From Acinetobacter colistiniresistens (lineage in GTDB: Bacteria; Pseudomonadota; Gammaproteobacteria; Pseudomonadales; Moraxellaceae): DNA of 64,000 nucleotides. The position numbers and the translations under genes were made by a program. The notes under the pieces were generated by a model. That model was given only the letters and a program-made list of their open reading frames with translations. It was not told the origin of the DNA and did no database searches. The stretch covers positions 2,542,001 through 2,606,000 of the forward strand of contig NZ_CP102099.1 in NCBI RefSeq assembly GCF_024582815.1. The letters run 5' to 3'. Below are positions 48,344 through 56,980 of this stretch, in pieces; within the stretch, counting starts at the first letter, position 1, and every line of letters begins with the position of its first letter.

Positions 48344-48706
48344 CTAAATTTTGAACTGAATCTTTAGTGAAGACTTTTGCATTAAAGCTGCCCGATGGTT
48401 ATGAATATGTTTCACTAACATCTGCTTGACTTGACTATGGTGAAAGCCAACCGCATAAGCCTTAACAATAATAATACTGGGCAGCGTGAAGAAAAAGTAC
48501 TTGGTGTCGTCTAAAGTTGCATCTTTGAAAATTCCTTCTTCAATCAGCATTTTTCTGAGAAATTGTTTTTCCGCCTGTACTGTGCTGGATGACTCATCAT
48601 CCCAATAATTTTGGCGCATTGCCATCAAATTATTATGCTTATAACTCATAGAACTATTGAGCCTGTTTATTTCACCTTTAGCCACTATATGAGGTTGCTC
48701 ATGCAT
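48344..48706 (-). CDS. Small hypothetical protein
   Basis: I do not recognise this 120-residue protein. It is charged and hydrophilic, with a hydrophobic strand near TKYFFFTLPSIIIVKAYAVGFHH and a C-terminal basic tail. A shorter start at the 20th codon (MSYKHNN) is possible; neither start has a good ribosome site. The gene stands alone, is divergent from ybaK and is bracketed by two exact 12-bp direct repeats 440 bp apart, which may point to acquisition or excision of a small cassette. Confidence 0.5.
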   Translation of the reverse strand: MHEQPHIVAKGEINRLNSSMSYKHNNLMAMRQNYWDDESSSTVQAEKQFLRKMLIEEGIFKDATLDDTKYFFFTLPSIIIVKAYAVGFHHSQVKQMLVKHIHNHRAALMQKSSLKIQFKI

Positions 48707-48735
48707 TTATCAAGCACAGATTGATATCGGAAATA

Positions 48736-48747
48736 GCCTAAGTAAAT
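48736..48747. repeat. Direct-repeat copy 2
   Basis: GCCTAAGTAAAT, exact copy of 48296-48307, in the gap between the small hypothetical gene and ybaK. Confidence 0.55.
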
Positions 48748-48814
48748 TTCATCCTTTATTTAAAAATGCTACACTTATATAACTACTAAACTTAAACAAA
48801 AATACTGAATCGTT

Positions 48815-49282
48815 ATGACACCTGCTTGTAAACTGTTGGAAAAAAATAAAATACCATTTTCTATTCACGAATATGAACATGATGCCAATGCCAAAAGCTT
48901 CGGACTAGAAGCTGCTGAAAAGCTTAACTTGAAGGTAGAAGAAGTTTTCAAAACATTGATGGTAACTGACGAAAAAAATTATTTTATTGCGATTTTGCCT
49001 GTAAACCACCAACTCAATCTAAAAAAAGTGGCGACAGCAGTTGGATGTAAAAAACTACAAATGGCAAACCCTAAAGATGCAGAGCGTTTAACGGGGTATT
49101 TGGTCGGGGGAATTAGTCCACTTGGGCAAAAGAAACGCTTGAAAACCGTTATTGATGCAACAGCAAAATCGTTCGATAAAATTTATGTCAGCGGCGGTAA
49201 AAGGGGACTAGACATTGGTTTGGATCCGCAAGCTTTAGCCACATTGTTAGGCGCAAGCTTTTTTGATGTTTTAGACGAATAA
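48815..49282 (+). CDS. ybaK: Cys-tRNA(Pro)/Cys-tRNA(Cys) deacylase YbaK
   Basis: A 155-residue trans-editing domain that hydrolyses mischarged Cys-tRNA(Pro). YbaK/EbsC features are present: [20 protein letters not shown] at the start, KTLMVTD with the conserved Lys-Thr, [29 protein letters not shown] and [16 protein letters not shown]. Start ATG 48815 has no strong ribosome site. A 332-bp gap with iron-regulatory sites follows. Confidence 0.92.
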   Translation: MTPACKLLEKNKIPFSIHEYEHDANAKSFGLEAAEKLNLKVEEVFKTLMVTDEKNYFIAILPVNHQLNLKKVATAVGCKKLQMANPKDAERLTGYLVGGISPLGQKKRLKTVIDATAKSFDKIYVSGGKRGLDIGLDPQALATLLGASFFDVLDE

Positions 49283-49381
49283 AATAAACATTATAGGAAA
49301 TATTATTTTAATTTATTGTTATTTATAGATAAATTTAAATCTATAAAAACTATTGCCAATACAAAAATTATCATTTTATTT

Positions 49382-49400
49382 AATGAGAATTATTATTATC
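49382..49400 (+). promoter_or_regulatory. Candidate Fur box (distal)
   Basis: AATGAGAATTATTATTATC resembles the 19-bp Fur box with several mismatches. It is one of two such sites upstream of the siderophore operon. Confidence 0.65.
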
Positions 49401-49495
49401 TTTTGTATCTTTTTTGCGCTAAATTCTAAATTAAAAGATTTAATTCAATAGCTTGAGCGATATTTTTGCAAAGTTGAATCTGAATTGAAATTATA

Positions 49496-49514
49496 AATGA
49501 TAATAATTATCATT
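49496..49514 (+). promoter_or_regulatory. Candidate Fur box (proximal)
   Basis: AATGATAATAATTATCATT is a 19-bp palindrome, perfect apart from its central base, and a close Fur-box match. It lies about 100 bp upstream of the first siderophore gene, so iron repression of the operon is strongly expected. Confidence 0.9.
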
Positions 49515-49614
49515 AGCTCAATCTTAATCATAAACTCCCTTGCGATTAAGACGTGTTTCAGGCCTAAAACATTTCGAAAAACAAATTAACTCTCTTGAAA
49601 GAGGAAACCGTCAG

Positions 49615-51399
49615 ATGCAATCACTTGCCAATCGGTTGGCGATGCAACATTTCGTCAACGCATATACGCAAGAAACTGGCAAAGGTCACTTGCTAGATAA
49701 CAGTCAGCAAAGTCCACAACAACGAGCGTTTAGCCAAGGTTTGACGCTGTTATCCATTCCTATTCACTCTATTCAAGCACACTGTAATTTTCCTTTATCT
49801 TATGTCAGTCGAGTCGGGCGACACCGTGTAGCAGATCTTCCTCAAATCACGATGCATGGACAAGTTAAGACATTCAGTTCTGTTGCAATCGTCGGGTTAT
49901 TGCTTGAAGAATTGGTTTTTGAATCATCTGTGCCATTGGATGCCGCTTCCTTGCTTGAGAAGTGGATTCAAAGCCGTGATGCACTTGAACAGTTTTTGCT
50001 GCAACGCGAAGCTGATTTCGATGACCTTGTCAAAGCGGGTCAAAACTTTATTGAAACAGAACAAGCACTGATTCTAGGGCATAGCATGCACCCAGCGCCG
50101 AAAAGTAGAACCGGTTTTGTGCATGAAGATTGGTTAAAGTTTTCACCTGAGCATAAAGGCAAGACTCAACTGCATTATTGGCTGGTGCACCAAGATTATA
50201 TTTCCGAAGGCAGCGCCACTGATGACAGCATTTCAGCGCAATTAAAAACGGCGTTGCAGTGGTATCTGTCTGAAAATGATCTCAACCTGCTAAAAACCCA
50301 TACCGAATATAAGCTGCTTCCACTCCATCCATGGCAAGCTCGTTATTTACAAAGTAAACCGTGGTTTGAGCGACTGAAACAAACAGGACAACTCATTGAT
50401 TTAGGTTTACGTGGTTGGCAATTTTCTCCAACCACTTCAATCCGAACACTGGCGAGTTTTAATGCACCGTGGATGGTGAAGCCGTCACTTTCAGTGATGA
50501 TCACCAATTCTATTCGCGTCAATTTAGCTAAAGAATGCCATCGTGGTGAACTGACTTATCGTCTTTGGCATAGCGAGTTTGGTCAAAATATCTTAAAGCA
50601 GTGTCCAAGTTTGAAAGCGGTGAATGACCCTGCATGGATTGCATTAAAAATTGATGATGAAGTGGTAAATGAAAGTATTTGTATTTTCCGTGATCAGCCA
50701 TTTCATCCGCAACAGCAAGTCACCTGTATCGCATCTTTATGCCAGGATCATCCAGATAAGCCTTTAAACCGTTTTAATGCTTTATTCGCAAAAATTGCCA
50801 AAACACACCCTGAAACCGATTTCTCTGAAATTGCTTTGGATTGGTTTAATCGTTTCCTTGAGGTCAGTTTGCAACCGCTGATGTATGTATATCATCGCTA
50901 TGGCATGGCCTTTGAATCACATCAGCAGAATGTATTGTTGGAATTAGAAAATCATTTCCCAAAAACTTTATGGCTGCGTGATAACCAAGGTTTTTACTAT
51001 ATCGAAGAATTTGCAACTGAAATTCTGCAAGCATTGCCTGAACTGAAAGAAAAAGCCTTTGCAGTGGGTCCGAAAGATTTTGTCGATGAACGTTTTAGCT
51101 ACTATTTCTTTGGTAATACCTTGTTTGGCATTATCAATGCGATTGGCGCTACAGGTTATATCACTGAAGATGAATTACTGGAACACCTCACAGCTTTCTT
51201 ACAAGAGCAATTACAGCAATATCCTGATAGTACCTTGTTACAGGGATTACTGTTCAATTCGACTTTACCGTATAAAGGCAATTTACTGACACGCTTGCAT
51301 GAGTTAGATGAGCTCATTGCACCTGTCGAAAACCAATCGGTCTATGTGCAACTGCCAAATCCGCTGCGTATTTCACAGAAGGATGTCAGTTATGCTTGA
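49615..51399 (+). CDS. acbA: IucA/IucC-family siderophore synthetase
   Basis: An NRPS-independent siderophore (NIS) synthetase of 594 residues that adenylates citrate and condenses it with an amine. Family motifs are LLPLHPWQARYLQ, the SPTTSIRTL segment, VKPSLSVMITNSIRVN and YRYGMAFESHQQNVLLE. The C-terminal FhuF-like iron-transport region follows. It starts at ATG 49615 after GAGGAAA; upstream codons to 49540 are not used. It is the first of eight genes whose order matches the acinetoferrin locus acbABCD-actBCAD as I recall it. Overlaps the monooxygenase gene by eight bases. Confidence 0.88.
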   Translation: MQSLANRLAMQHFVNAYTQETGKGHLLDNSQQSPQQRAFSQGLTLLSIPIHSIQAHCNFPLSYVSRVGRHRVADLPQITMHGQVKTFSSVAIVGLLLEELVFESSVPLDAASLLEKWIQSRDALEQFLLQREADFDDLVKAGQNFIETEQALILGHSMHPAPKSRTGFVHEDWLKFSPEHKGKTQLHYWLVHQDYISEGSATDDSISAQLKTALQWYLSENDLNLLKTHTEYKLLPLHPWQARYLQSKPWFERLKQTGQLIDLGLRGWQFSPTTSIRTLASFNAPWMVKPSLSVMITNSIRVNLAKECHRGELTYRLWHSEFGQNILKQCPSLKAVNDPAWIALKIDDEVVNESICIFRDQPFHPQQQVTCIASLCQDHPDKPLNRFNALFAKIAKTHPETDFSEIALDWFNRFLEVSLQPLMYVYHRYGMAFESHQQNVLLELENHFPKTLWLRDNQGFYYIEEFATEILQALPELKEKAFAVGPKDFVDERFSYYFFGNTLFGIINAIGATGYITEDELLEHLTAFLQEQLQQYPDSTLLQGLLFNSTLPYKGNLLTRLHELDELIAPVENQSVYVQLPNPLRISQKDVSYA

Positions 51400-52873
51400 T
51401 TTTATTGGAATTGGCCTAGGGCCATTTAATTTAAGTCTGGCTAGTCTGCTACAAAATAAAAGCTCTTTAAATTATGTATTTTTCGAGCAGAAACCACAGT
51501 TTGACTGGCACGCAGGAATGCAATTACCGAATACCGTATTGCAGGTTCCATTTATGGCTGATTTGGTGTCGATGGTTGATCCAACTAGCCCATTCAGCTT
51601 TTTGAATTATCTGCGTCATCAGCAGCGGTTATATAAATTTTACTTTTTAGAACAACCCCATATTCCACGTTGTGAATATAACCACTATTGCCAATGGGTG
51701 GCAGAGCAACTGGATTGTATCGAATATCAATCTCGCGTTCTGGAGATCGAACCTCAACCCATTGGTTTTAAAGTAGTTGTAGAATCGGAAGGCGTTCAGC
51801 ACAGTTATTTATGCCGTCATTTGGTGATTGGCAGTGGAAATGTTCCTTATCTACCTGAATGCTTGGCAAAAGTTCAGCAACAACGGCCGCAACAATGTCT
51901 CCATTCCGCTCAATATATGACGCACGCTGATGCGGATTTGCATGGGGATGTGGTCGTATTAGGCTCTGGACAATCTGCTGCAGAAGTCTTTATTGATTTG
52001 TTTGATCAACAACAAGATGAAGCGAATCATCAGTTTGATCTGCACTGGTTGACCCGTTCGCAAGGTTTCTTCCCGATGGAGTATGCGCCATTAGGGTTGG
52101 AGTACTTTAGCCCAGACTATGCGCAGCATTTTTATAATTTGCCAGCGCAACAAAAACAACAGCAGTTACAGCAACAAGCACTGTTATATAAAGGGATTAG
52201 TGCAAAAACTATCCGTGAAATCTATCAAAAACTGTATCACCGCAGTATTGCAGGAAAAAACTTACAGACACATTTACATAGCCAATGTGATCTGAAAGAT
52301 GCAGAAGTGTTGGATACACAAAAAATCCGACTGCATTTCCAACACCGCGCGACGGCACAGACCTTCCATCTTGATTGTGATTTCCTCGTTGCGGCAACGG
52401 GTTACTTTAGCCCTGATTTTGGATTTATGCAGTTGCTGAAACCTTATATCGAATTTGACCATAAACAGCGTTGGCAAATTACCGCAGATTATCGAATCGT
52501 ACACCGTCTGAATGGTCATATCTTTGTCCAGAATCAAGAAATGCATAGTCATGGTGTCGGCACGCCAGATCTGGGTCTTGGTGCTTTTCGTGCAGCCACG
52601 ATTATTAACCAATTGGCTGAAAGCCAAGTTTATGATCTTGGTCAGCAGGCACAGACCTTCCAGCATTTTGCAATTAGTCAAAATCCTAAAATCCAAATGG
52701 CTGATGACAACGTAGCTTCAGAAGTAGGTTTTCCTGACAAAAAGGTCGATCAAAACCATCCCATTTTAAAGAAAACAGAACAGAGCACGATTACGGCACA
52801 TTCAACTAGTCGCTGTACAAATACACGGGCACAGAGTGCTTCTGTACATTCAACTTATGAGAAATTGATATGA
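51392..52873 (+). CDS. acbB: L-lysine/ornithine/diamine N-monooxygenase
   Basis: FAD- and NADPH-dependent N-hydroxylase of the IucD/RhbE family, 493 residues, that makes the hydroxamate nitrogen of the siderophore. It has the FAD motif GIGLGPFNLSLASLL at the N-terminus, the NADPH motif GSGQSAAEVF and the C-terminal ATGYF. In acinetoferrin the amine is 1,3-diaminopropane; diamine use is inferred. The C-terminal about 50 residues (after SQNPKIQMAD) are Ser/Thr-rich with no family match. It overlaps its neighbours on both sides, by eight and four bases. Confidence 0.9.
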   Translation: MLDFIGIGLGPFNLSLASLLQNKSSLNYVFFEQKPQFDWHAGMQLPNTVLQVPFMADLVSMVDPTSPFSFLNYLRHQQRLYKFYFLEQPHIPRCEYNHYCQWVAEQLDCIEYQSRVLEIEPQPIGFKVVVESEGVQHSYLCRHLVIGSGNVPYLPECLAKVQQQRPQQCLHSAQYMTHADADLHGDVVVLGSGQSAAEVFIDLFDQQQDEANHQFDLHWLTRSQGFFPMEYAPLGLEYFSPDYAQHFYNLPAQQKQQQLQQQALLYKGISAKTIREIYQKLYHRSIAGKNLQTHLHSQCDLKDAEVLDTQKIRLHFQHRATAQTFHLDCDFLVAATGYFSPDFGFMQLLKPYIEFDHKQRWQITADYRIVHRLNGHIFVQNQEMHSHGVGTPDLGLGAFRAATIINQLAESQVYDLGQQAQTFQHFAISQNPKIQMADDNVASEVGFPDKKVDQNHPILKKTEQSTITAHSTSRCTNTRAQSASVHSTYEKLI

Positions 52874-54687
52874 ACTTTGCAACTTTAAAAATTAATCAGC
52901 AGCAATGGCGTGCTGCTGGGCAGCGTCTCATTGAAATGGCGATTGCAGAGTTTCTATATGAAGAAATTATTGAAGTGAAAGCCTTATCAGCAGGACGTTA
53001 TCAGTTAGATCTAGGTAATCGTCAGTATGAGTTTCAAGGCCATCAATATTTGTTAGGGCATTGGAATATTCAGGAAGGCTCGGTACGTGATGTAACGACT
53101 GGTCAGCAGAGTGATCAGCTCGCTTGGAATTTACATGAGTTTATTGTCGCAATGGCCGACAGTTCCAATGTAAAGCCTTTCACCAAAGCCTATTTGATTA
53201 AGGAAATGAATAATACTTGGTTGGCAGAAGCACATCTATTTAATGAAGCACGCCTACCAAGCACCGCGGTGCTAACTGAAGCGCATTATAAAGTTGAAGG
53301 CATGTTACGAGGCCATCCATGGCTGATTATGAGTAAGGGACGCATGGGCTTTGGTTATGATGATTATCTGACCTCGGCACCTGAACTTTCACCGGAAGTG
53401 AAAGTACTCTGGTTGGCGGTGCATCGCGATTTAGCAGAGTATCGCAGCACTGAACAATGGGATGCCTGTGGTTTATATCAGCATGAGTTTGATGCCGATG
53501 AACTGCAGCAATTCATCAATATCTTAAAAGAAAAAAATCTGGACCCTCAAAATTATTTTTTGATTCCAGTACATGCATGGCAATGGCATCAATGGTTGGT
53601 TCCAACCTACGCCAATGAGATCGTTGATCAGAAAATCATTGAGCTGAATATTAGTCAAGACAGCTATGTGCCAATGCAGTCGATTCGTACATTATGCAAC
53701 ACATCAAACTTACAACGTCATTACATTAAGCTGCCAGTGAGTATTTTCAATACCGCTGTTTATCGTGGACTCCCATCAAAACGGAATCTTGCAGCCCCAG
53801 CTGTGACGGGATGGTTAAAACAGATCCATCAACAAGATCAAGACCTACAAAAAACTGGCGTGATTTTCTTGGGTGAAATTGCAACTTTAACGATTCATCA
53901 ACCCTGTTTTGACCGAATTGACGGCGTACCTTATCAATTTAAAGAATTGTTTGGTTGCTTATGGCGTGAAAGTGTCGATCGTTATGTTGATCCATCTCAG
54001 CAAGTCCTCTCTCAAGCAGCTTTATTACACCGAGATATTTCAGGTCAATCAATCCTGAGCGTACTGATTCAAGCATCAGGTCTAAGTCCTTTGACATGGT
54101 TGGCGCAATTTGCCCAAGTGTGCTTAAGTCCGTTATTACTGTGTCTATATCGCTATGGCTTAGCTTTTTCACCGCATGGTGAAAATACCATGTTGGTACA
54201 TGAAAATGGCGTGCCGAAAGCATTGGTCTTAAAAGACTTTATTGATGACATTAATTTAGTGGATGAAGATTTTCCTGAACTGGCTCAATTGCCAACCGAA
54301 GGCGATCTGTTATTACGCCATGAGGCAACCGATTTAAGCCATTTCATTTTCACCGGTCTGTTCATGGTGCATTACCGCTATATCTGTAATGTGTTTTTGC
54401 AAGATTACCCTGAATACACCGAATTTGATTTCTGGCAGACCATTTCCAACACCATTGTTGCGTTTAACCAACAACATCCAGAGCTGGCTGAACGTGCTGA
54501 AAAATTTGCCATGTTGCGCCCAACCTACACCAAAATTTGTTTGAACCGTGTGCGCCTGTTTACCACCAGTTATAACGATGAAGCAGAGCGTCCAGTGCCT
54601 GTATTCCTTGATCCAATCCCGAACCCAGTCAGCCCTGAAACATTGGCAGACTGGTCAACTCAGCAAGCTGAGTCGAAAGCGGGTTAA
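52870..54687 (+). CDS. acbC: Second IucA/IucC-family siderophore synthetase
   Basis: A 605-residue NIS synthetase that probably adds the second arm to the citrate mono-amide. Family motifs are present: HPWLIMSKGRMGFGYDDY region with substrate Lys, LIPVHAWQWHQW, MQSIRTLCNTSN, KLPVSIFNTAVYRGLP, then YRYGLAFSPHGENTMLVHENG. Starts in a four-base ATGA overlap with acbB and is followed 30 bp later by the acyltransferase gene. Two different synthetases in one locus indicate a non-symmetric, two-step assembly on citrate. Confidence 0.9.
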   Translation: MNFATLKINQQQWRAAGQRLIEMAIAEFLYEEIIEVKALSAGRYQLDLGNRQYEFQGHQYLLGHWNIQEGSVRDVTTGQQSDQLAWNLHEFIVAMADSSNVKPFTKAYLIKEMNNTWLAEAHLFNEARLPSTAVLTEAHYKVEGMLRGHPWLIMSKGRMGFGYDDYLTSAPELSPEVKVLWLAVHRDLAEYRSTEQWDACGLYQHEFDADELQQFINILKEKNLDPQNYFLIPVHAWQWHQWLVPTYANEIVDQKIIELNISQDSYVPMQSIRTLCNTSNLQRHYIKLPVSIFNTAVYRGLPSKRNLAAPAVTGWLKQIHQQDQDLQKTGVIFLGEIATLTIHQPCFDRIDGVPYQFKELFGCLWRESVDRYVDPSQQVLSQAALLHRDISGQSILSVLIQASGLSPLTWLAQFAQVCLSPLLLCLYRYGLAFSPHGENTMLVHENGVPKALVLKDFIDDINLVDEDFPELAQLPTEGDLLLRHEATDLSHFIFTGLFMVHYRYICNVFLQDYPEYTEFDFWQTISNTIVAFNQQHPELAERAEKFAMLRPTYTKICLNRVRLFTTSYNDEAERPVPVFLDPIPNPVSPETLADWSTQQAESKAG

Positions 54688-54717
54688 GTCTTCTTCTAAA
54701 TTTTATAAAGGTTCGAT

Positions 54718-55356
54718 ATGAAAACTATTTCTCAGCAATTACCCGATTATTTTGAATACCACGAAGATGGAACACAGTACTACTTACGCCAAGTGCAATA
54801 TCCACAGGATATTCCTTTGCTGCATCAGTGGATGCATGAGCCGCATGTTATTCCACAATGGCAATTAAATAAATCAGAGTTAGATCTACAGGTTTACTTC
54901 GACAAAATGCTGGCAGATGACCATCAACGTTTATTGATTGTGGGGGTAGATGGCAAAGATGTGGGCTATACCGAGATTTATGAAGGTAAGCGTGATCGTT
55001 TAGGTCGTTATTACGACGGTGATGGCAATGATCTCGGCTGGCATTTGCTATTTGGTGATAAATCCGTATTTGGTAAAGGTTTCTTACGCCCAACCATTCG
55101 TTTACTGAGTTTTTATATTTTTGAACATTCGCAAGCGAAAAAAATCGTGGGTGAACCAGATCATACGGTTAAGCCTTATGCCGCGGTTGTTGCAGAGCTT
55201 TGCTATGAAAGCCAGCGTTTAATTCCGATGCCAGAAAAAACGGCGATGTTGTATTACTGCTTTAGAGAAACTTTTTATAACAAGTTTGGTGAATTTTACC
55301 AAACTTCACAACAACAGCTCGCTGATCAGCCAGCCAAAACCTTGAGTGTTACATGA
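54718..55356 (+). CDS. acbD: Siderophore N-acyltransferase (GNAT)
   Basis: A 212-residue acyltransferase of the IucB/RhbD type that acylates the N-hydroxylated amine to a hydroxamate. Acyl-CoA-binding features are GWHLLFGDKSVFGKGFLRPT and KIVGEPDHTVKPYAAV. In acinetoferrin the acyl donor is octenoyl-CoA or a similar medium chain, whereas IucB uses acetyl-CoA; chain length cannot be read here. It ends in an ATGA overlap with the next gene. Confidence 0.85.
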   Translation: MKTISQQLPDYFEYHEDGTQYYLRQVQYPQDIPLLHQWMHEPHVIPQWQLNKSELDLQVYFDKMLADDHQRLLIVGVDGKDVGYTEIYEGKRDRLGRYYDGDGNDLGWHLLFGDKSVFGKGFLRPTIRLLSFYIFEHSQAKKIVGEPDHTVKPYAAVVAELCYESQRLIPMPEKTAMLYYCFRETFYNKFGEFYQTSQQQLADQPAKTLSVT

Positions 55357-55724
55357 GCTTATCCATCAATGAGGTACACATCTTGGACATGCGCTTTGCA
55401 GCGCATGTCTCAGTGACAGAATTTGAACAATGGTTAACGCATATTCAGCAATATTTCGAGCAAAAAAGAAGTTTTGTGCTGATTATGCAAACCGAACCAA
55501 ACACTGAATTTCCCGAAGAATATCGCGAAATTCAGGGCAAGTGGTACAAGCAATATAAACAAGATTTTTACCAATATTGCTTAGGACTTGCCCGAATTGC
55601 TCAAGATGAAGCAGATCGCATTCGACTGGACACACCAGCTTTACAAAAAGCTTGGCATGTTCCTTATTTTGTTAGTTTAGAAAAAACCGCTGCCATGCAA
55701 TGGGCCATGCAGAGGTATGTATGA
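55353..55724 (+). CDS. actB: Small STAS-like protein of the siderophore operon
   Basis: A 123-residue soluble protein of unsettled function. The pattern ILDMRFAAHVSVTEFEQWL followed by SFVLIMQTEP, then YREIQGKWYKQYKQDF and a C-terminal VPYFVSLEKTAAMQWAM fits a STAS/SpoIIAA-like alpha-beta fold, with an EIQGKWYKQY helix matching the family's AxWl-type motif. It sits between the acyltransferase and the importer, with four-base overlaps on both sides, so stoichiometric coexpression is expected. It may regulate or couple the importer or exporter; this is inference. The gene name follows locus order in acinetoferrin clusters. Confidence 0.6.
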   Translation: MSLSINEVHILDMRFAAHVSVTEFEQWLTHIQQYFEQKRSFVLIMQTEPNTEFPEEYREIQGKWYKQYKQDFYQYCLGLARIAQDEADRIRLDTPALQKAWHVPYFVSLEKTAAMQWAMQRYV

Positions 55725-56971
55725 ACCAACCATTAAAACATGATCAGGATTTTCCAATAAAAACAGTTTCAGCACTGAGTCTATCAGTTGTTATTGTGCT
55801 CTATCTTGCACATGCGTTACCACTATATTTTTACAATGTCGCCTTACCTGCGATTTTACGCCATCAGGGCGTCGATTTACGCTGGATTGGGATGTTGTCG
55901 CTACTGTATATCCCATGGGCATTTAAGTTTTTTTGGGCACCTTTAATTGATCGCTTTTATTTTAAAGCGCTGGGTAAACGTAAAACTTGGCTTTTATTCA
56001 CCCAGATCGCCTTGGTCTTGGGTGTCGTTGCCTTGGCTTTGACGCAATTTGACTATGGTCTAAGCATCTTTGTCATTGTCGGGTTATGGATTTCAACCTT
56101 TGCTGCAACCCAGGATATTGCGATTGATGGCTATACCGTTGAAACCTTTGCCGAGTCCGAATACCGATTAGGCAGTATGGCGCAAAGTATTGGTGTGGCG
56201 CTCGGCAGTATGATTGGTGGGGCTGCAACTTTATGGTTGTATCAATTATATGGTTGGCAAACCGCACTGATGTGTTTGGCTGCGATGACGGCATTGACCA
56301 TGATTGCAATTTTTCTAATTAAAGAAAATTCAAATATAGAAAAAATTGCCAAGCAGCCACCGAGTCTGATCCGGGCATTTAAACGTCCAGAAATATTATG
56401 GGCTTTGGCGTTGATTGTGTGTTATCGCATTGTCGAAGCGCCTGCAATGGCCATGCTGAACCCGATGTTGATCGATCAAAAATGGTCTTTGGCAGAGATT
56501 GGTGTATTGATGTCTGTGATTGGTGCGGGCATTGGTTTATTGGCCGCAGTGACAGCCGCTTTCCTATTAAAAAAAATAGCAGCAACACAATTACTGATTT
56601 GGGCCGGTTGGGCACGCAGTCTGGTCTATGCCTTACTTGGCCTAGCCGTTTTACTCAGCTGGTTTAACCAGTGGCATATGTTATTGGGACTATTCGTTGT
56701 CGTTATTCTGGCAATCCGCTATATCGCCATGACGGCTTTATACGCCCATTTCATGCATACCAGCTCCAAAGAACAAGCAGGAACCGATTTTACCATTTTG
56801 GTCTGTTTTGAGCTGCTGGTTTATTTCATTGGCGGTGCAATGTCAGGCTTCTTGGCCAAAGCTTTTGGCTATGGAAATTTTTATCTCATTTTAGCGGCAG
56901 CATCTGTCTTGAGCGTCTTGCTCAGCCAAGTGTTAATCCACAAAGCAAAACAAACGGAACAACTCACCTAG
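55721..56971 (+). CDS. actC: RhtX/FptX-type siderophore importer (MFS)
   Basis: A 416-residue 12-helix membrane transporter of the RhtX/FptX (AmpG-related) group. The landmarks are LYLAHALPLYFYNVALPAI, IGMLSLLYIPWAFKFFWAPLIDR and FAATQDIAIDGYTVE. These carriers move ferri-siderophore across the inner membrane as a single protein, in place of an ABC importer, so this is the likely uptake permease. ATG 55721 overlaps the previous stop; the in-frame ATG at 55700 is upstream and unlikely. Followed nine bases later by the receptor gene. Confidence 0.85.
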   Translation: MNQPLKHDQDFPIKTVSALSLSVVIVLYLAHALPLYFYNVALPAILRHQGVDLRWIGMLSLLYIPWAFKFFWAPLIDRFYFKALGKRKTWLLFTQIALVLGVVALALTQFDYGLSIFVIVGLWISTFAATQDIAIDGYTVETFAESEYRLGSMAQSIGVALGSMIGGAATLWLYQLYGWQTALMCLAAMTALTMIAIFLIKENSNIEKIAKQPPSLIRAFKRPEILWALALIVCYRIVEAPAMAMLNPMLIDQKWSLAEIGVLMSVIGAGIGLLAAVTAAFLLKKIAATQLLIWAGWARSLVYALLGLAVLLSWFNQWHMLLGLFVVVILAIRYIAMTALYAHFMHTSSKEQAGTDFTILVCFELLVYFIGGAMSGFLAKAFGYGNFYLILAAASVLSVLLSQVLIHKAKQTEQLT

Positions 56972-56980
56972 GGGAAATCT

